Positions 7,831 to 16,833 of a DNA stretch of 54,605 bases are shown piece by piece. The position numbers were made by a program, and so were the translations under genes. Below the pieces are notes generated by a model, which saw only the letters and a list, made by a program, of their open reading frames with translations, was not told where the DNA came from and made no database searches. The stretch lies in NCBI GenBank assembly GCA_029777855.1, contig JAKORL010000037.1, forward strand, positions 1 through 54,605. The letters run 5' to 3'. How positions within the stretch are numbered: the stretch's first letter is position 1; every line of letters starts with the position of its first letter. The stretch comes from Pseudomonadota bacterium (GTDB lineage Bacteria > Pseudomonadota > Gammaproteobacteria > JAIEPX01).

Positions 7831-9159
7831 ATGATAGACCGATCAGTGTTTGTTCAAAGAAGACAGCAATTACTCGAGCAATGTGAGCCTGGAAGCGTCG
7901 TGATACTCGCAAGTGCCAACGAGCAGGTTCGCAATAACGATGTCATGTTTCCATTTAGACAAAATAGCGATTTTTATTATCTTACAGGCTTTCCCGAAAA
8001 CGAAGCCGTTGTTGTTTTGCGGCGAGGTGTGAATAAAAATGAGATGTTTTTATTCTGTAAATTGCCTGATCCTGCCCGTGAACGCTGGACGGGAGCGATT
8101 ATTGGTCCTGTGCGAGCCTGTCAGGATTATGGCGCCAATGAAGCGTTTTCAATAGCCGCGCTCGATGAAAAAATGCCTGAATTATTGGCGAATCATCATC
8201 ATGTTTATGGTTTATTAGAGCCATCAACGCCGCTTTCCAATCAGATTTTACGCTGGATGGAGAATTTGAGAGCTAAAGTGCGCAGCGGTATACAGGCCCC
8301 AGAACATTTACATGATCTTAGGCCATTGTTACATGAGATGCGTTTGCATAAATCCGATCAAGAAATAGCATTAATGCGAAAAGCGGCTGAAATTACCGCT
8401 CACGGCCATCTGCGGGTAATGCAAACCTTACGGCCCAATCAATATGAATATGAGCTTGAAGCTGAGTTGGTGTCTGAATTCATTCGTCATGGGGCGCGAG
8501 AGCAGGCGTATCCACCGATTGTGGGTGGGGGTGCAAATAGCTGTATTTTGCACTATAACGATAATAATGCCCCTTTACAGGACGGTGATTTAGTTTTAAT
8601 TGATGCAGGGTGTGAATGGCAAAATTATGCGAGCGATGTAACGAGGACACTGCCAGTGAATGGGCGTTTTTCGCGCGAACAAAAAGCCATTTATGAGCTT
8701 GTATTAGAGGCTCAAACTGCGGTTATTGCAAAAGTGGCTCCGGGTGTTCGGTGGGATCATCTTCAAGAAACGGCGATTAGAGTTATTACTCAGGGGCTGG
8801 TGAATTTAGAAATTTTATCTGGCAAAGTTGATCGCCTCATTCAAGATAAAGCCTATTTGCCATTTTATATGCATAACATTGGACACTGGATTGGCTTAGA
8901 TGTCCATGATGTGGGGGCTTACAAAATAAAGGGTGAATGGCGCACATTGGAGGCGGGCATTGTGCTCACTGTTGAGCCAGGTATTTACATCAGTGCCGGC
9001 GAGTCAGGCGTTGATCCGAAATGGTGGAACATTGGAGTGCGGATCGAAGATGATGTATTGGTAACATCTTCTGGTTGCGAAGTTTTGACAGCTCGAATTC
9101 CAAAAACCGTCCTTGAGATTGAAGCCATTATTTCACAAGAAATAGCTGGGGCGCGATAA
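7831..9159 (+). CDS. pepP: Xaa-Pro aminopeptidase (aminopeptidase P)
   Basis: A 442-residue cytosolic metallopeptidase (M24B) that removes an N-terminal residue preceding proline. The N-terminal domain has the family signature PFRQNSDFYYLTGFPE. The C-terminal pita-bread domain shows the metal ligands: Asp in LVLIDAGCEW and YASDVTRT, His in HNIGHWIGLDVHD, and Glu in LTVEPGIYI and VRIEDDVLV. I start at ATG 7831 because GGA lies at suitable spacing, the protein then begins like other PepP proteins, and the promoter overlaps the longer frame from TTG 7765. It is the first gene of the pepP-ubiH-ubiI operon. Confidence 0.95.
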   Translation: MIDRSVFVQRRQQLLEQCEPGSVVILASANEQVRNNDVMFPFRQNSDFYYLTGFPENEAVVVLRRGVNKNEMFLFCKLPDPARERWTGAIIGPVRACQDYGANEAFSIAALDEKMPELLANHHHVYGLLEPSTPLSNQILRWMENLRAKVRSGIQAPEHLHDLRPLLHEMRLHKSDQEIALMRKAAEITAHGHLRVMQTLRPNQYEYELEAELVSEFIRHGAREQAYPPIVGGGANSCILHYNDNNAPLQDGDLVLIDAGCEWQNYASDVTRTLPVNGRFSREQKAIYELVLEAQTAVIAKVAPGVRWDHLQETAIRVITQGLVNLEILSGKVDRLIQDKAYLPFYMHNIGHWIGLDVHDVGAYKIKGEWRTLEAGIVLTVEPGIYISAGESGVDPKWWNIGVRIEDDVLVTSSGCEVLTARIPKTVLEIEAIISQEIAGAR

Positions 9160-9160
9160 A

Positions 9161-10387
9161 GTGCATGATGATGTAAAAAATTATGATGTGATAATTGTAG
9201 GCGGGGGATTAGTAGGCGCGACTTTAGCGTTAGCATTAAAGTCATATCGTGTTGCTTTATTAGAAGCTCAGCCGCGTCCAGCGTCTGAAGAAAATATATC
9301 GGGTGGTGAGCGAGCTATCGTATTGTCCGCTTCGAGCAAAAATATATTATCTGCGCTCAATATATGGCCCGCGATAACTGCTTTTACTGAATCAGTCAAC
9401 GAAGTTCATGTGAGTGATAAGGGACGATTTGGACAAGTTAAAATATCAGCTAAAGACGAAGATTTACCCGCGTTGGGTTTTGTGATTCAAGCGAAATATT
9501 TACAAAAACAATTGTCTCAGTTGCTTGAAAATCAGCCGAATATCACTGTATTTTACGAAGCTAAATGTGATGAGTTGTGCAATACACAGGATGTTGGAAT
9601 AGTAAAATATCATACACCGCATGGAGAAAATAAAATTAGCGCAAAATTAGTCGTGGCTGCGGATGGGCATCACTCCGCTGTGCGGCAATTGTTGGGAATT
9701 ACTATTAATTCAGTAGATTACGAACAATCTGCCATTGTCAGTAATATTGAATTAGCGCGCGATCATAATAATATTGCCTATGAAAGATTTACTTCGTCTG
9801 GGCCAATCGCCTTACTACCTTTGGGCGAAAAATCAGCGACACTCGTATGGACTGTGCCTCATTCTGCAGTGAAAGAAATAAAGTCTTTGAATAACGAAGA
9901 GTTTACAGAAAAGGTACAAGCCATTTTTGGTTATCGCTTGGGTCGTTTTATTGAATCAACACCGCCGGTTGTTTTTCCTATTGTGATGCATCGTGCCGCT
10001 GAGCTTGTTAGAAACCGGGTTGTTTTAATAGGGAATGCGGCAAATACAATACACCCAATTGCTGGGCAGGGATTAAATTTGGGATTGCGTGATGTTGCAG
10101 CCTTAGTTGAAATACTCGTTAAGAGTGATTTAGATCAGATTGAAGCTCTATTATGTCAGTACGTTGATCGGCGTCGTGCTGATCATTTGCAAATCATTAA
10201 TATTACCCATAGTTTAGTGGGATTTTTTACCAATTCTTTATTTCCATTAACAGTCGCACGAAATATTGGAATGACAGTAATGGATTGTGTTCCTGTGGCA
10301 AAACGTTGGCTGTCAAAACGTTCGTTAGGGCATATTGGCTATATCAGTCCTTTATCTTGTGGAGTGCCTATGCATGTCGAAGAATAG
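9161..10387 (+). CDS. ubiH: 2-octaprenyl-6-methoxyphenol hydroxylase-type flavoprotein
   Basis: A 408-residue FAD monooxygenase of the UbiH/COQ6 family acting in ubiquinone ring hydroxylation. Motifs in order: GxGxxG-type dinucleotide fold VIIVGGGLVGATLALAL (about 10-26), the LVVAADGHHSAVRQ motif (about 165-178, contacting FAD and NADH) and the second FAD motif VLIGNAANTIHPIAGQGLNLGLRD (in part). It begins with GTG one base after the pepP stop; no in-frame ATG gives a better start. The gene is followed by a paralogue with a 14-base overlap, matching the E. coli pepP-ubiH-ubiI order. Confidence 0.92.
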   Translation: MHDDVKNYDVIIVGGGLVGATLALALKSYRVALLEAQPRPASEENISGGERAIVLSASSKNILSALNIWPAITAFTESVNEVHVSDKGRFGQVKISAKDEDLPALGFVIQAKYLQKQLSQLLENQPNITVFYEAKCDELCNTQDVGIVKYHTPHGENKISAKLVVAADGHHSAVRQLLGITINSVDYEQSAIVSNIELARDHNNIAYERFTSSGPIALLPLGEKSATLVWTVPHSAVKEIKSLNNEEFTEKVQAIFGYRLGRFIESTPPVVFPIVMHRAAELVRNRVVLIGNAANTIHPIAGQGLNLGLRDVAALVEILVKSDLDQIEALLCQYVDRRRADHLQIINITHSLVGFFTNSLFPLTVARNIGMTVMDCVPVAKRWLSKRSLGHIGYISPLSCGVPMHVEE

Positions 10388-11594
10388 CAGCGTGAGAAAA
10401 TTTGATGTGATGATTGTGGGTGCCGGAGTTCCTGGTTTAATTGCTGCACTGGAAATGTCGAGTGCAGGTTTGCAAGTTGCGCTTATTGAATCACGCGAAA
10501 TTGCAGAAACGCCTCCAGGAAAACATATTCGAATGAGTGCTATAAATATAGTGTCCGAACGTATATTAAATAAATTGAAATGCTGGGATGAGATGGCAAC
10601 AGACAAAGCCAGTCCTTTTCGCGAAATATCCGTGAGTGATGCAGAAGGAGTGGGTCGAGTACAGTTTAGTTATCGTGATATTGGTAGAGAATATCTTGGA
10701 AATATTGTGGCGAATGAATTGTTAATTCAGGCATTATTGCATCGTGCGAAAGAGTTACCCAATTTACTTTTCTTCTGTCCTGCTCAAATAAGTGTGATGA
10801 AAATTTTAGATGAAGTGGTGAAAATAAAGCTAATCGATGAAACAGAATGTGAAGTAAAATTATTAGTGGGCGCTGATGGAGCTGAGTCTTGGGTCAGAAA
10901 ATCCTTGAATATTCCTATACAGGAAATTCCTTATAATCACACGGCGATTGTGGCCACTGTAAAAACTGAGCACGCGCATTCTTCAGTCGCTCGACAACGA
11001 TTTACCCCGAATGGACCTATCGCATTTTTACCTTTACATGACTCTCATTATTGTTCGATAGTGTGGTCTACGATACCTGAAGAAGCCCAAGCGTTAATGG
11101 ATCTTGATGTGGGAGAGTTAGGTAAAAAAATGGCAGCAGCGATTAATTTTGAGCTCGGAAATGTTGCCGTCGTCGATAAACCGATTGCTTTCCCTTTGAT
11201 TATGCGACACGCAACACATTATGTTCATCCTCGAGTTGCATTAATTGGCGATGCGGCTCATACAATTCATCCGCTTGCGGGCCAAGGTTTGAATTTAGGA
11301 ATACTGGACGCGGCGTGTTTGAGTGAAGTAGTTGTCACTCAATTTTATGCAAAACGAGATATCGGTTTAGTTCAGAATTTACGGCGATACGAACGATGGC
11401 GTCGGAGTGATAACCAAATGATGATTGACGCAATGAATTTTTTCAAAGAAGGATTTGCAGTGCAGCAAGGTTTTTTGAAGCAACTACGCGATATCACATT
11501 AAAATTAACCAATCGCAACCGTTGGCTTCGAAAAATATTTATGCACCATGCTATGGGGTTTCGTGGTGAGCTACCCAGAGTTGCTAAGCTATAA
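10374..11594 (+). CDS. ubiI: UbiH/UbiF/VisC-family FAD hydroxylase (UbiI position)
   Basis: A 406-residue paralogue of the preceding flavoprotein. FAD-binding VMIVGAGVPGLIAALEM at the N-terminus, LLVGADGAESWVRK in the middle and ALIGDAAHTIHPLAGQGLN near residue 290 are intact. In E. coli this third gene is UbiI (VisC), the C5-hydroxylase of ubiquinone synthesis; symbol assignment here relies on gene order, and UbiF- or UbiM-like specificity cannot be excluded. ATG 10374 is chosen because GGAG lies nine bases upstream and the upstream frame from 10335 would be deep inside ubiH. It ends convergent with, and six bases into, the metallo-hydrolase gene. Confidence 0.85.
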   Translation: MSKNSSVRKFDVMIVGAGVPGLIAALEMSSAGLQVALIESREIAETPPGKHIRMSAINIVSERILNKLKCWDEMATDKASPFREISVSDAEGVGRVQFSYRDIGREYLGNIVANELLIQALLHRAKELPNLLFFCPAQISVMKILDEVVKIKLIDETECEVKLLVGADGAESWVRKSLNIPIQEIPYNHTAIVATVKTEHAHSSVARQRFTPNGPIAFLPLHDSHYCSIVWSTIPEEAQALMDLDVGELGKKMAAAINFELGNVAVVDKPIAFPLIMRHATHYVHPRVALIGDAAHTIHPLAGQGLNLGILDAACLSEVVVTQFYAKRDIGLVQNLRRYERWRRSDNQMMIDAMNFFKEGFAVQQGFLKQLRDITLKLTNRNRWLRKIFMHHAMGFRGELPRVAKL

Positions 11595-12944
11595 TGAAAC
11601 CGTTTCGCAATACGCAGGTATTTTCGTTTTCCAGCCTAGATTTTCAGTAATATGCTTTTGCATGGCCAGAGCCGCATCATGTTCACCATGAGTTATGAAA
11701 ACTTCTCTGGGCGCTTTTTTGAATTTTTTAAGCCAGCCTAAAATTTCAGCATAATCAGAATGAGCTGAAGTATTGCTGAGTTCACAAACTTCGGCATTGA
11801 TAGGAACGATTTCCCCTAATAATTTTATGGTTTTTTCCCCTGCAGCAATACGTGCGCCACGAGTTCCTTCGGCTTGATAGCCAGTCAGTAGAATGCAATT
11901 ATTTTCATCGGGTGCGAATCTTTTGACATGGTGAAGTACACGTCCGCCTGTTACCATTCCGCTGGCAGAGATAATAATTTTGGGTCCGCTTTTTTCATCA
12001 AGTCTTTTTGATTCATCCGGTGTATTGATATAAGTAGCTCCTTCGCAAACTTCTTTAGCTTGTTTAAACGAGAGATGATGTTCACTGGGATAATTCCAAA
12101 ATAATTCAGTTGCGCTGATAGACATGGGGCTGTCTAGATAAACGGGCAAATCAGCTATTCGACGTTGCTGTTTCAATTGATGAATGTAGTAAAGAATATT
12201 TTGCGCTCGGCCGACGGCAAAGGCAGGGATTAATAGTGTGCCACCTCTATTACTAACTCGATTAATAATTTCCCCTAGTTGTGAAACCGGATTTGTATTA
12301 TCGTGTAAGCGATCTCCGTAAGTGGATTCTAAAACGAGGTAATCTACGGTGTCCACTTGATTTGGGGCTTTCATGATAGGGTCATTCATTCTTCCGATAT
12401 CACCTGAAAATAAGACACTGATTTGTTCAGAAAAAATTCTGATCATGGATGCGCCTAAAATATGCCCTGCATGTTGTAATCGAAAACTAAAAAAGTCGGT
12501 TAAACTAAAGTCGTGTCCAAAAGGTACCGTAATAAAATGTTTTAATGCATTTTCTGCGTCTTCGATTGTGTAGAGTGGTAAAGCGGGGTGGTGTTTTGAA
12601 TAGCCATATTTGTTGGCGCGCAAAGCCTCTTCTTCTTGAATGTGTGCACTATCAGGCAGCAAGATTTTACACAAATCAGCCGTTGCCGGACTGCAATAGA
12701 TTTTTCCTCTGAAGCCATTACGTACGAGTAAGGGGATATATCCGGAGTGATCGATATGTGCGTGAGTCAACAATACGGCATTAATTTCATGAGGATTAAA
12801 CGGAAGAGTGCTCCAGTTTCGCAATCGCAACTCTTTCAGCCCCTGAAACAAGCCGCAATCCACCAGAAACTGATGCCCTTCGCTATTAATTAAGTATTTG
12901 GAGCCGGTAACCGTTCCCGCTGCCCCGCAAAATGTGATTTCCAT
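11589..12944 (-). CDS. MBL-fold beta-CASP metallo-hydrolase (RNA-processing type)
   Basis: A 451-residue metallo-beta-lactamase-fold protein with a beta-CASP insertion. MEITFCGAAGTVTGSKYL opens the domain; the zinc motif HxHxDH is THAHIDHSG, with further ligands in GHILGASM and LFSGDIGR, and the beta-CASP part contains ESTYGDR, LLIPAFAVGRAQ, IIISASGM and a closing THGEHDAA motif. The family includes CPSF73-like RNA nucleases, so RNA cleavage is likely but the substrate is unknown. I start at ATG 12944, preceded by GGAG; the longer frame adds 23 atypical residues. It lies 35 bases downstream of the TTL-like gene and is probably cotranscribed. Confidence 0.9.
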   Translation of the reverse strand: MEITFCGAAGTVTGSKYLINSEGHQFLVDCGLFQGLKELRLRNWSTLPFNPHEINAVLLTHAHIDHSGYIPLLVRNGFRGKIYCSPATADLCKILLPDSAHIQEEEALRANKYGYSKHHPALPLYTIEDAENALKHFITVPFGHDFSLTDFFSFRLQHAGHILGASMIRIFSEQISVLFSGDIGRMNDPIMKAPNQVDTVDYLVLESTYGDRLHDNTNPVSQLGEIINRVSNRGGTLLIPAFAVGRAQNILYYIHQLKQQRRIADLPVYLDSPMSISATELFWNYPSEHHLSFKQAKEVCEGATYINTPDESKRLDEKSGPKIIISASGMVTGGRVLHHVKRFAPDENNCILLTGYQAEGTRGARIAAGEKTIKLLGEIVPINAEVCELSNTSAHSDYAEILGWLKKFKKAPREVFITHGEHDAALAMQKHITENLGWKTKIPAYCETVSL

Positions 12945-12979
12945 ACATGCTCCGTTGTCTTCCTTAAATATAGTATAGC

Positions 12980-13888
12980 TTAGACTTCTAATTTCTCTAC
13001 GACGAACCGCCAAAAACCATCAAATAAGTGGGATTGTAAAATATGCGGTTCCGTAGTGGGGAACCAGGGGCCGTGGTTGATTTCCAGTAACCAGAGTTTT
13101 AGATTGTCATCCACGAGGAAATCGAAGCCAAGAATATCAAAAGCTTTGCGGGTTGAGGGTGCAAAATAGTGTGGTGCAGCTTTTGCGAAAGCAAGTATTG
13201 ATTGATCGACAATGGATGTGATTTGTGGCATTAATAAATGAAACGTCGGGACTTTACTTGTGGGCATTTGAATGACATTCGGTAATGGTTCGGTTAGATG
13301 TTCATTGGTCAAATGAGCGCCTAAATTATTGAAATCGTTTTTCCCAGGATATTTTTGCAATCCAATATTATAGTATCCATGCTGATAAAGTTGATATCCA
13401 GCATAATTCGATAAAATGACGTAGAGCCGCAGAGTATACTTGTGGCCATCAAGGAGATGAGGGTTATCAATATAACGTTGAATAACAAAATCACCACCTA
13501 AGCGTTGCATTGTTTGATAATGCACAATAATCTCGTTTATATGCGCAAATAATTTAATATGTTCTCCATTATTCATAGTAGAGGGTTTATAAATCCATAG
13601 GCAATCACTGTTGTTATATTCTTGTTGTAACATCGCAAGTACTGTTGGAAAATTAATGTCATTGATAGAAAATGTGAGTGGAATAAATGAGTAATTATTG
13701 TTTGGAAGCAATTGTGCGAGCAAATGTTTGTATTCTAAGATCTGTAATGCACTATCGTTTACGCCGATATTTTCATCAGAAAAATCTGCATTCATTGCGT
13801 CATCAACTTCAATATAACCATTCAATAAAAATTGACGGCGTAAATTAAAACGTGTTGGATCATTAAGAGAAAAATGAAATGTTTTCAT
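12980..13888 (-). CDS. Tubulin-tyrosine-ligase-like ATP-grasp protein
   Basis: A 302-residue protein with the motif order of the eukaryotic TTL/TTLL family: LWIYKPSTMNNGEHIKLF (nucleotide-binding lysine segment), FVIQRYIDNPHLLDGHKYTL followed by RLYVIL, NLGAHLTNEHL, and the terminal metal-binding KLWLLEINHGPWF preceded by FDILGFDFLVDD. TTL enzymes ligate amino acids to the C-termini of tubulin or other proteins using ATP. Bacterial members exist but are uncommon; in an intracellular bacterium, modification of host tubulin is an attractive guess, while a role on bacterial peptides is equally possible. No secretion signal is visible. It is upstream of, and likely cotranscribed with, the beta-CASP gene. 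Confidence 0.83.
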   Translation of the reverse strand: MKTFHFSLNDPTRFNLRRQFLLNGYIEVDDAMNADFSDENIGVNDSALQILEYKHLLAQLLPNNNYSFIPLTFSINDINFPTVLAMLQQEYNNSDCLWIYKPSTMNNGEHIKLFAHINEIIVHYQTMQRLGGDFVIQRYIDNPHLLDGHKYTLRLYVILSNYAGYQLYQHGYYNIGLQKYPGKNDFNNLGAHLTNEHLTEPLPNVIQMPTSKVPTFHLLMPQITSIVDQSILAFAKAAPHYFAPSTRKAFDILGFDFLVDDNLKLWLLEINHGPWFPTTEPHILQSHLFDGFWRFVVEKLEV

Positions 13889-13981
13889 GATGGCACCACT
13901 GATTGGAGGGTTTAACCTCTGCCCCCCTTCCTTCCTGGTTAATAAGATATATAATATGCTGATTTTAACAGGAGGGACGTT

Positions 13982-15910
13982 ATGCGTAAATGGTTGTTGA
14001 GTTGTGTTGTGATGTCTATTGGATTAGCGGCTTTGGCTGATAGTCCGAAGATTGCGAGTGCAAATGTTTTGCAAAGTGAGACACCTACGAAGTTTGTGCC
14101 TGTTAATACGAGTTTTGATTATGTGCGCCGCGAAGTGATGATTCCGATGCGCGATGGCGTCAAGTTGCAGACAGTGATTATTATTCCTAAGGGAGCGAAG
14201 AATGCACCGATTTTGTTAACACGAACGCCGTATAATGCAAAAACAATGAGTAGTATTGCACAAAGTACACATATGGGCCCTGCACTTTTTGGTTATGATA
14301 ATGCGGTTGATGTTATTGATGAAGGTGACTATATCAGAGTATTGCAGGATATTCGTGGCAAATATAATTCAGAAGGCGATTATGTCTTGGGTCGACCGTT
14401 GATAGGGCCATTAAATTCCACAAAAGTTGATCACGCAACTGATACGTATGATACCGTTGATTGGTTGGTAAAAAATATTCCTGAGAGTAATGGTAAAGTT
14501 GGTATTTTGGGAATTTCTTATGATGGATTGTTGTCATTAATGGCATTGGTAAATCCCCATCCCGCATTAAAAGTCGCTGTACCAATGAACCCCCTTGTTG
14601 ATGGTTGGATGGGGGATGATTGGTTTCATAATGGTGCTTTTCGTCAGCAAATGATGCCTTATATTTATGAGCAAGTGGGGACACGAAAAAATGAAGAGCT
14701 TTGGTGGACAAATCATTTTGATGATTATGAAGTTTATTTACGTGCAGGATCTGCCGGTGAATTAGGCCATCAACACGGACTCGAGCAAATAGGATTTTGG
14801 AACAAAATTCTTGCTCATCCAGCATATGATTCTTTTTGGCAGCAACAAGCCTTGGATAAAATTTTAGGATCACAACCGATTAAAATACCTGTAATGTTAG
14901 TGCATAGTCTTTGGGATCAGGAAGATATTTATGGGGATATTGCTGTTTATAATGCACTAAAACAAAAGCCTGATGCTAAAGATAAATTATTTTTAGTGAT
15001 GGGGCCTTGGTATCATGGTCAAGAAATTCGAGAAGGGAGTGCTATAGGAAAAATCAAATTTGATAGTGACACAGGATTATATTTTAGAAAACACATTTTA
15101 AGACCTTTTCTTGATCAATATTTAAAAGATAACTCGCCTAAATCAAATGTGGCTGCTGTTTGTGCTTTTGAAACGGGTTCGAATACCTGGCAACATTTAT
15201 CTGAATTACCCGCAACAAAATCAACGCCTTTGTATTTTACTTCCGGGATGTCACTTAGTTTTACTGCTCCCAAATCTAAAACAGGGCCTTACGATGAATA
15301 TATTTCTGATCCTGCAAAACCTGTTCCTTTTCGTGCTCGTCCTGTGCGACCAGTAGGGTACGATCTTCACAAGGGATTAACGTGGCCAGAGTGGTTGGTT
15401 GACGATCAGCGTGAAGCGTCTGGTAGAACAGATGTTCTGACCTATGTCTCAGATGTTTTGACTTCACCTATCAAAATAACCGGTCAACCTATGGCTAATA
15501 TTATTGCATCTACCAGTGGCACTGACTCAGACTGGGTTGTGAAATTAATTGATGTGTACCCTGACGAAGTCGCAGGGCATGCAGAACTGGGCGGATATCA
15601 GTTGATGATATCGGGAGATATATTTAGAGGCCGTTATCGCGAAAGCTTAGAGAAAGCTAAACCCATCGCAGCGAATAAACCACTCCAGTATCGATTTGCA
15701 TTACCCACAGCAAATCACGTTTTTTTACCTGGGCATCGGATTATGGTTCAGGTCCAATCCAGTTGGTTTCCGCTCTATGATCGCAATCCACAGACCTATG
15801 TCCCATCGATTTTTTGGGCAAAACCTGGGGATTATCGAAAAGCAGTACAACGAATTTATCATGCTCCAAGCCAAACATCTTTTATAGAGCTACCGCTTGT
15901 TCCGGCGTGA
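13982..15910 (+). CDS. Exported CocE/NonD-family (X-Pro dipeptidyl-peptidase-like) hydrolase
   Basis: A 642-residue alpha/beta hydrolase with a signal peptide (MRKWLLSCVVMSIGLAALAD) and probable periplasmic or secreted location. The CocE/glutaryl-7-ACA-acylase pattern is clear: VMIPMRDGVKLQT near the start, oxyanion region TRTPYN, the nucleophile elbow GILGISYDG (Ser near residue 180), the LVHSLWDQED segment with the likely acid, and the catalytic histidine in MGPWYHGQE. The C-terminal jelly-roll domain follows from about 420. It should hydrolyse amide or ester bonds of small acyl substrates. GGAGG lies upstream of the ATG, and a TATAAT is present at 13950-13955. Confidence 0.9.
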   Translation: MRKWLLSCVVMSIGLAALADSPKIASANVLQSETPTKFVPVNTSFDYVRREVMIPMRDGVKLQTVIIIPKGAKNAPILLTRTPYNAKTMSSIAQSTHMGPALFGYDNAVDVIDEGDYIRVLQDIRGKYNSEGDYVLGRPLIGPLNSTKVDHATDTYDTVDWLVKNIPESNGKVGILGISYDGLLSLMALVNPHPALKVAVPMNPLVDGWMGDDWFHNGAFRQQMMPYIYEQVGTRKNEELWWTNHFDDYEVYLRAGSAGELGHQHGLEQIGFWNKILAHPAYDSFWQQQALDKILGSQPIKIPVMLVHSLWDQEDIYGDIAVYNALKQKPDAKDKLFLVMGPWYHGQEIREGSAIGKIKFDSDTGLYFRKHILRPFLDQYLKDNSPKSNVAAVCAFETGSNTWQHLSELPATKSTPLYFTSGMSLSFTAPKSKTGPYDEYISDPAKPVPFRARPVRPVGYDLHKGLTWPEWLVDDQREASGRTDVLTYVSDVLTSPIKITGQPMANIIASTSGTDSDWVVKLIDVYPDEVAGHAELGGYQLMISGDIFRGRYRESLEKAKPIAANKPLQYRFALPTANHVFLPGHRIMVQVQSSWFPLYDRNPQTYVPSIFWAKPGDYRKAVQRIYHAPSQTSFIELPLVPA

Positions 15911-15918
15911 TGATGTGT

Positions 15919-15960
15919 TGACAAGCCCGTGATATAGTGTTATAGTTAGCTATAACACTA
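15919..15960 (+). promoter_or_regulatory. Promoter with overlapping palindromic GntR/YtrA-type operator
   Basis: TTGACA (15919-15924), 17 bases, TATAGT (15942-15947) form a near-consensus sigma-70 promoter. A perfect 10-bp inverted repeat AGTGTTATAG/CTATAACACT (15937-15946 and 15951-15960, spacer TTAG) covers the -10 and the start region. The operon downstream encodes its own GntR repressor, so autorepression by steric block is the simplest reading. Confidence 0.8.
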
Positions 15961-15975
15961 TAACTGGAGCTTGAT

Positions 15976-16815
15976 ATGATAACGCTAGAAAACATAAACT
16001 TTGGCTATCCCAAGAGCGGAGAGCTATTTGCAAATTTGTCATTGAATATTGCTGATGGTGGGATTTACGGCTTATTGGGTAAGAACGGTGCTGGCAAGAC
16101 CAGTTTATTGAAGATAATTGCAGGTTTAGTGTTCCCTCGAACAGGGGCTTGCAGTGTATTTAATTATCATTCTAAAGATCGAATGCCTGAATTTTTGTCG
16201 GAACTCTATTTGTTGCCTGAAGATTTATACGTGCCTCCGATGACTGCAGAAGAATATTATCAATGTTATGCCTCCTTTTACCCCAATTTTGATGCCACAA
16301 TTTACGCAGATATTATCAAAAAGTTTGAAATTCCAAACGGTAAATTATTAACTGAGTTATCACATGGTCAGAAGAAAAAGTTTTTAATCGCGTTTGGAAT
16401 TGCCACTCAGGCCAAACTCTTTATTTTAGATGAGCCAACAAACGGTTTGGATATACCTTCTAAATCACTCTTTCGACAGATGCTGGCGACATATTTCAAC
16501 GAGAAACGAATTTTCATTATTTCCACACATCAAGTACATGATATTGAGAATCTAATCGATCACGTAATTTTATTCGAGGCTGGAAAGATTTTGTTTAATC
16601 ATCCAACAAAGGTAATCGCGCAACATTTTACCTTTTCCAGACAAGTGAGTGAACCTGGTGCTAATGAGTGCCTCTATTATGAAAAACAGTTGGGTGGATA
16701 TAGTACTGTGCAAGTAAATCGAGATGACCACGAAACAGAAATTGACCTAGAAATTTTGTTTAATGCAGTTTTAGCGAACAGCAGTGCTTTTGAAAAAATA
16801 TTGAACAACCAATAG
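15976..16815 (+). CDS. ABC transporter ATP-binding protein (YtrB-like)
   Basis: A 279-residue ABC ATPase. Walker A is GKNGAGKTS (about 36-44), the Q-loop region contains LPEDLYVPP, the signature is LSHGQKKK (about 131-138), Walker B is LFILDEP (about 150-156) and the switch histidine is in ISTHQVHD. It energises a transporter whose membrane part is the next gene, as in YtrBC-type exporters that respond to cell-envelope stress in other bacteria. It is the first gene of a four-gene unit with close spacing and sits directly behind the palindrome-controlled promoter. The substrate is unknown. Confidence 0.9.
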   Translation: MITLENINFGYPKSGELFANLSLNIADGGIYGLLGKNGAGKTSLLKIIAGLVFPRTGACSVFNYHSKDRMPEFLSELYLLPEDLYVPPMTAEEYYQCYASFYPNFDATIYADIIKKFEIPNGKLLTELSHGQKKKFLIAFGIATQAKLFILDEPTNGLDIPSKSLFRQMLATYFNEKRIFIISTHQVHDIENLIDHVILFEAGKILFNHPTKVIAQHFTFSRQVSEPGANECLYYEKQLGGYSTVQVNRDDHETEIDLEILFNAVLANSSAFEKILNNQ

Positions 16816-16833
16816 ACTTTTGTAGGAGTGACT

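Noticed and set aside
14334..14873. 179-residue minus-strand ORF inside the CocE-type hydrolase gene
   Set aside because: Shadow of a clear enzyme gene with intact motifs on the plus strand.
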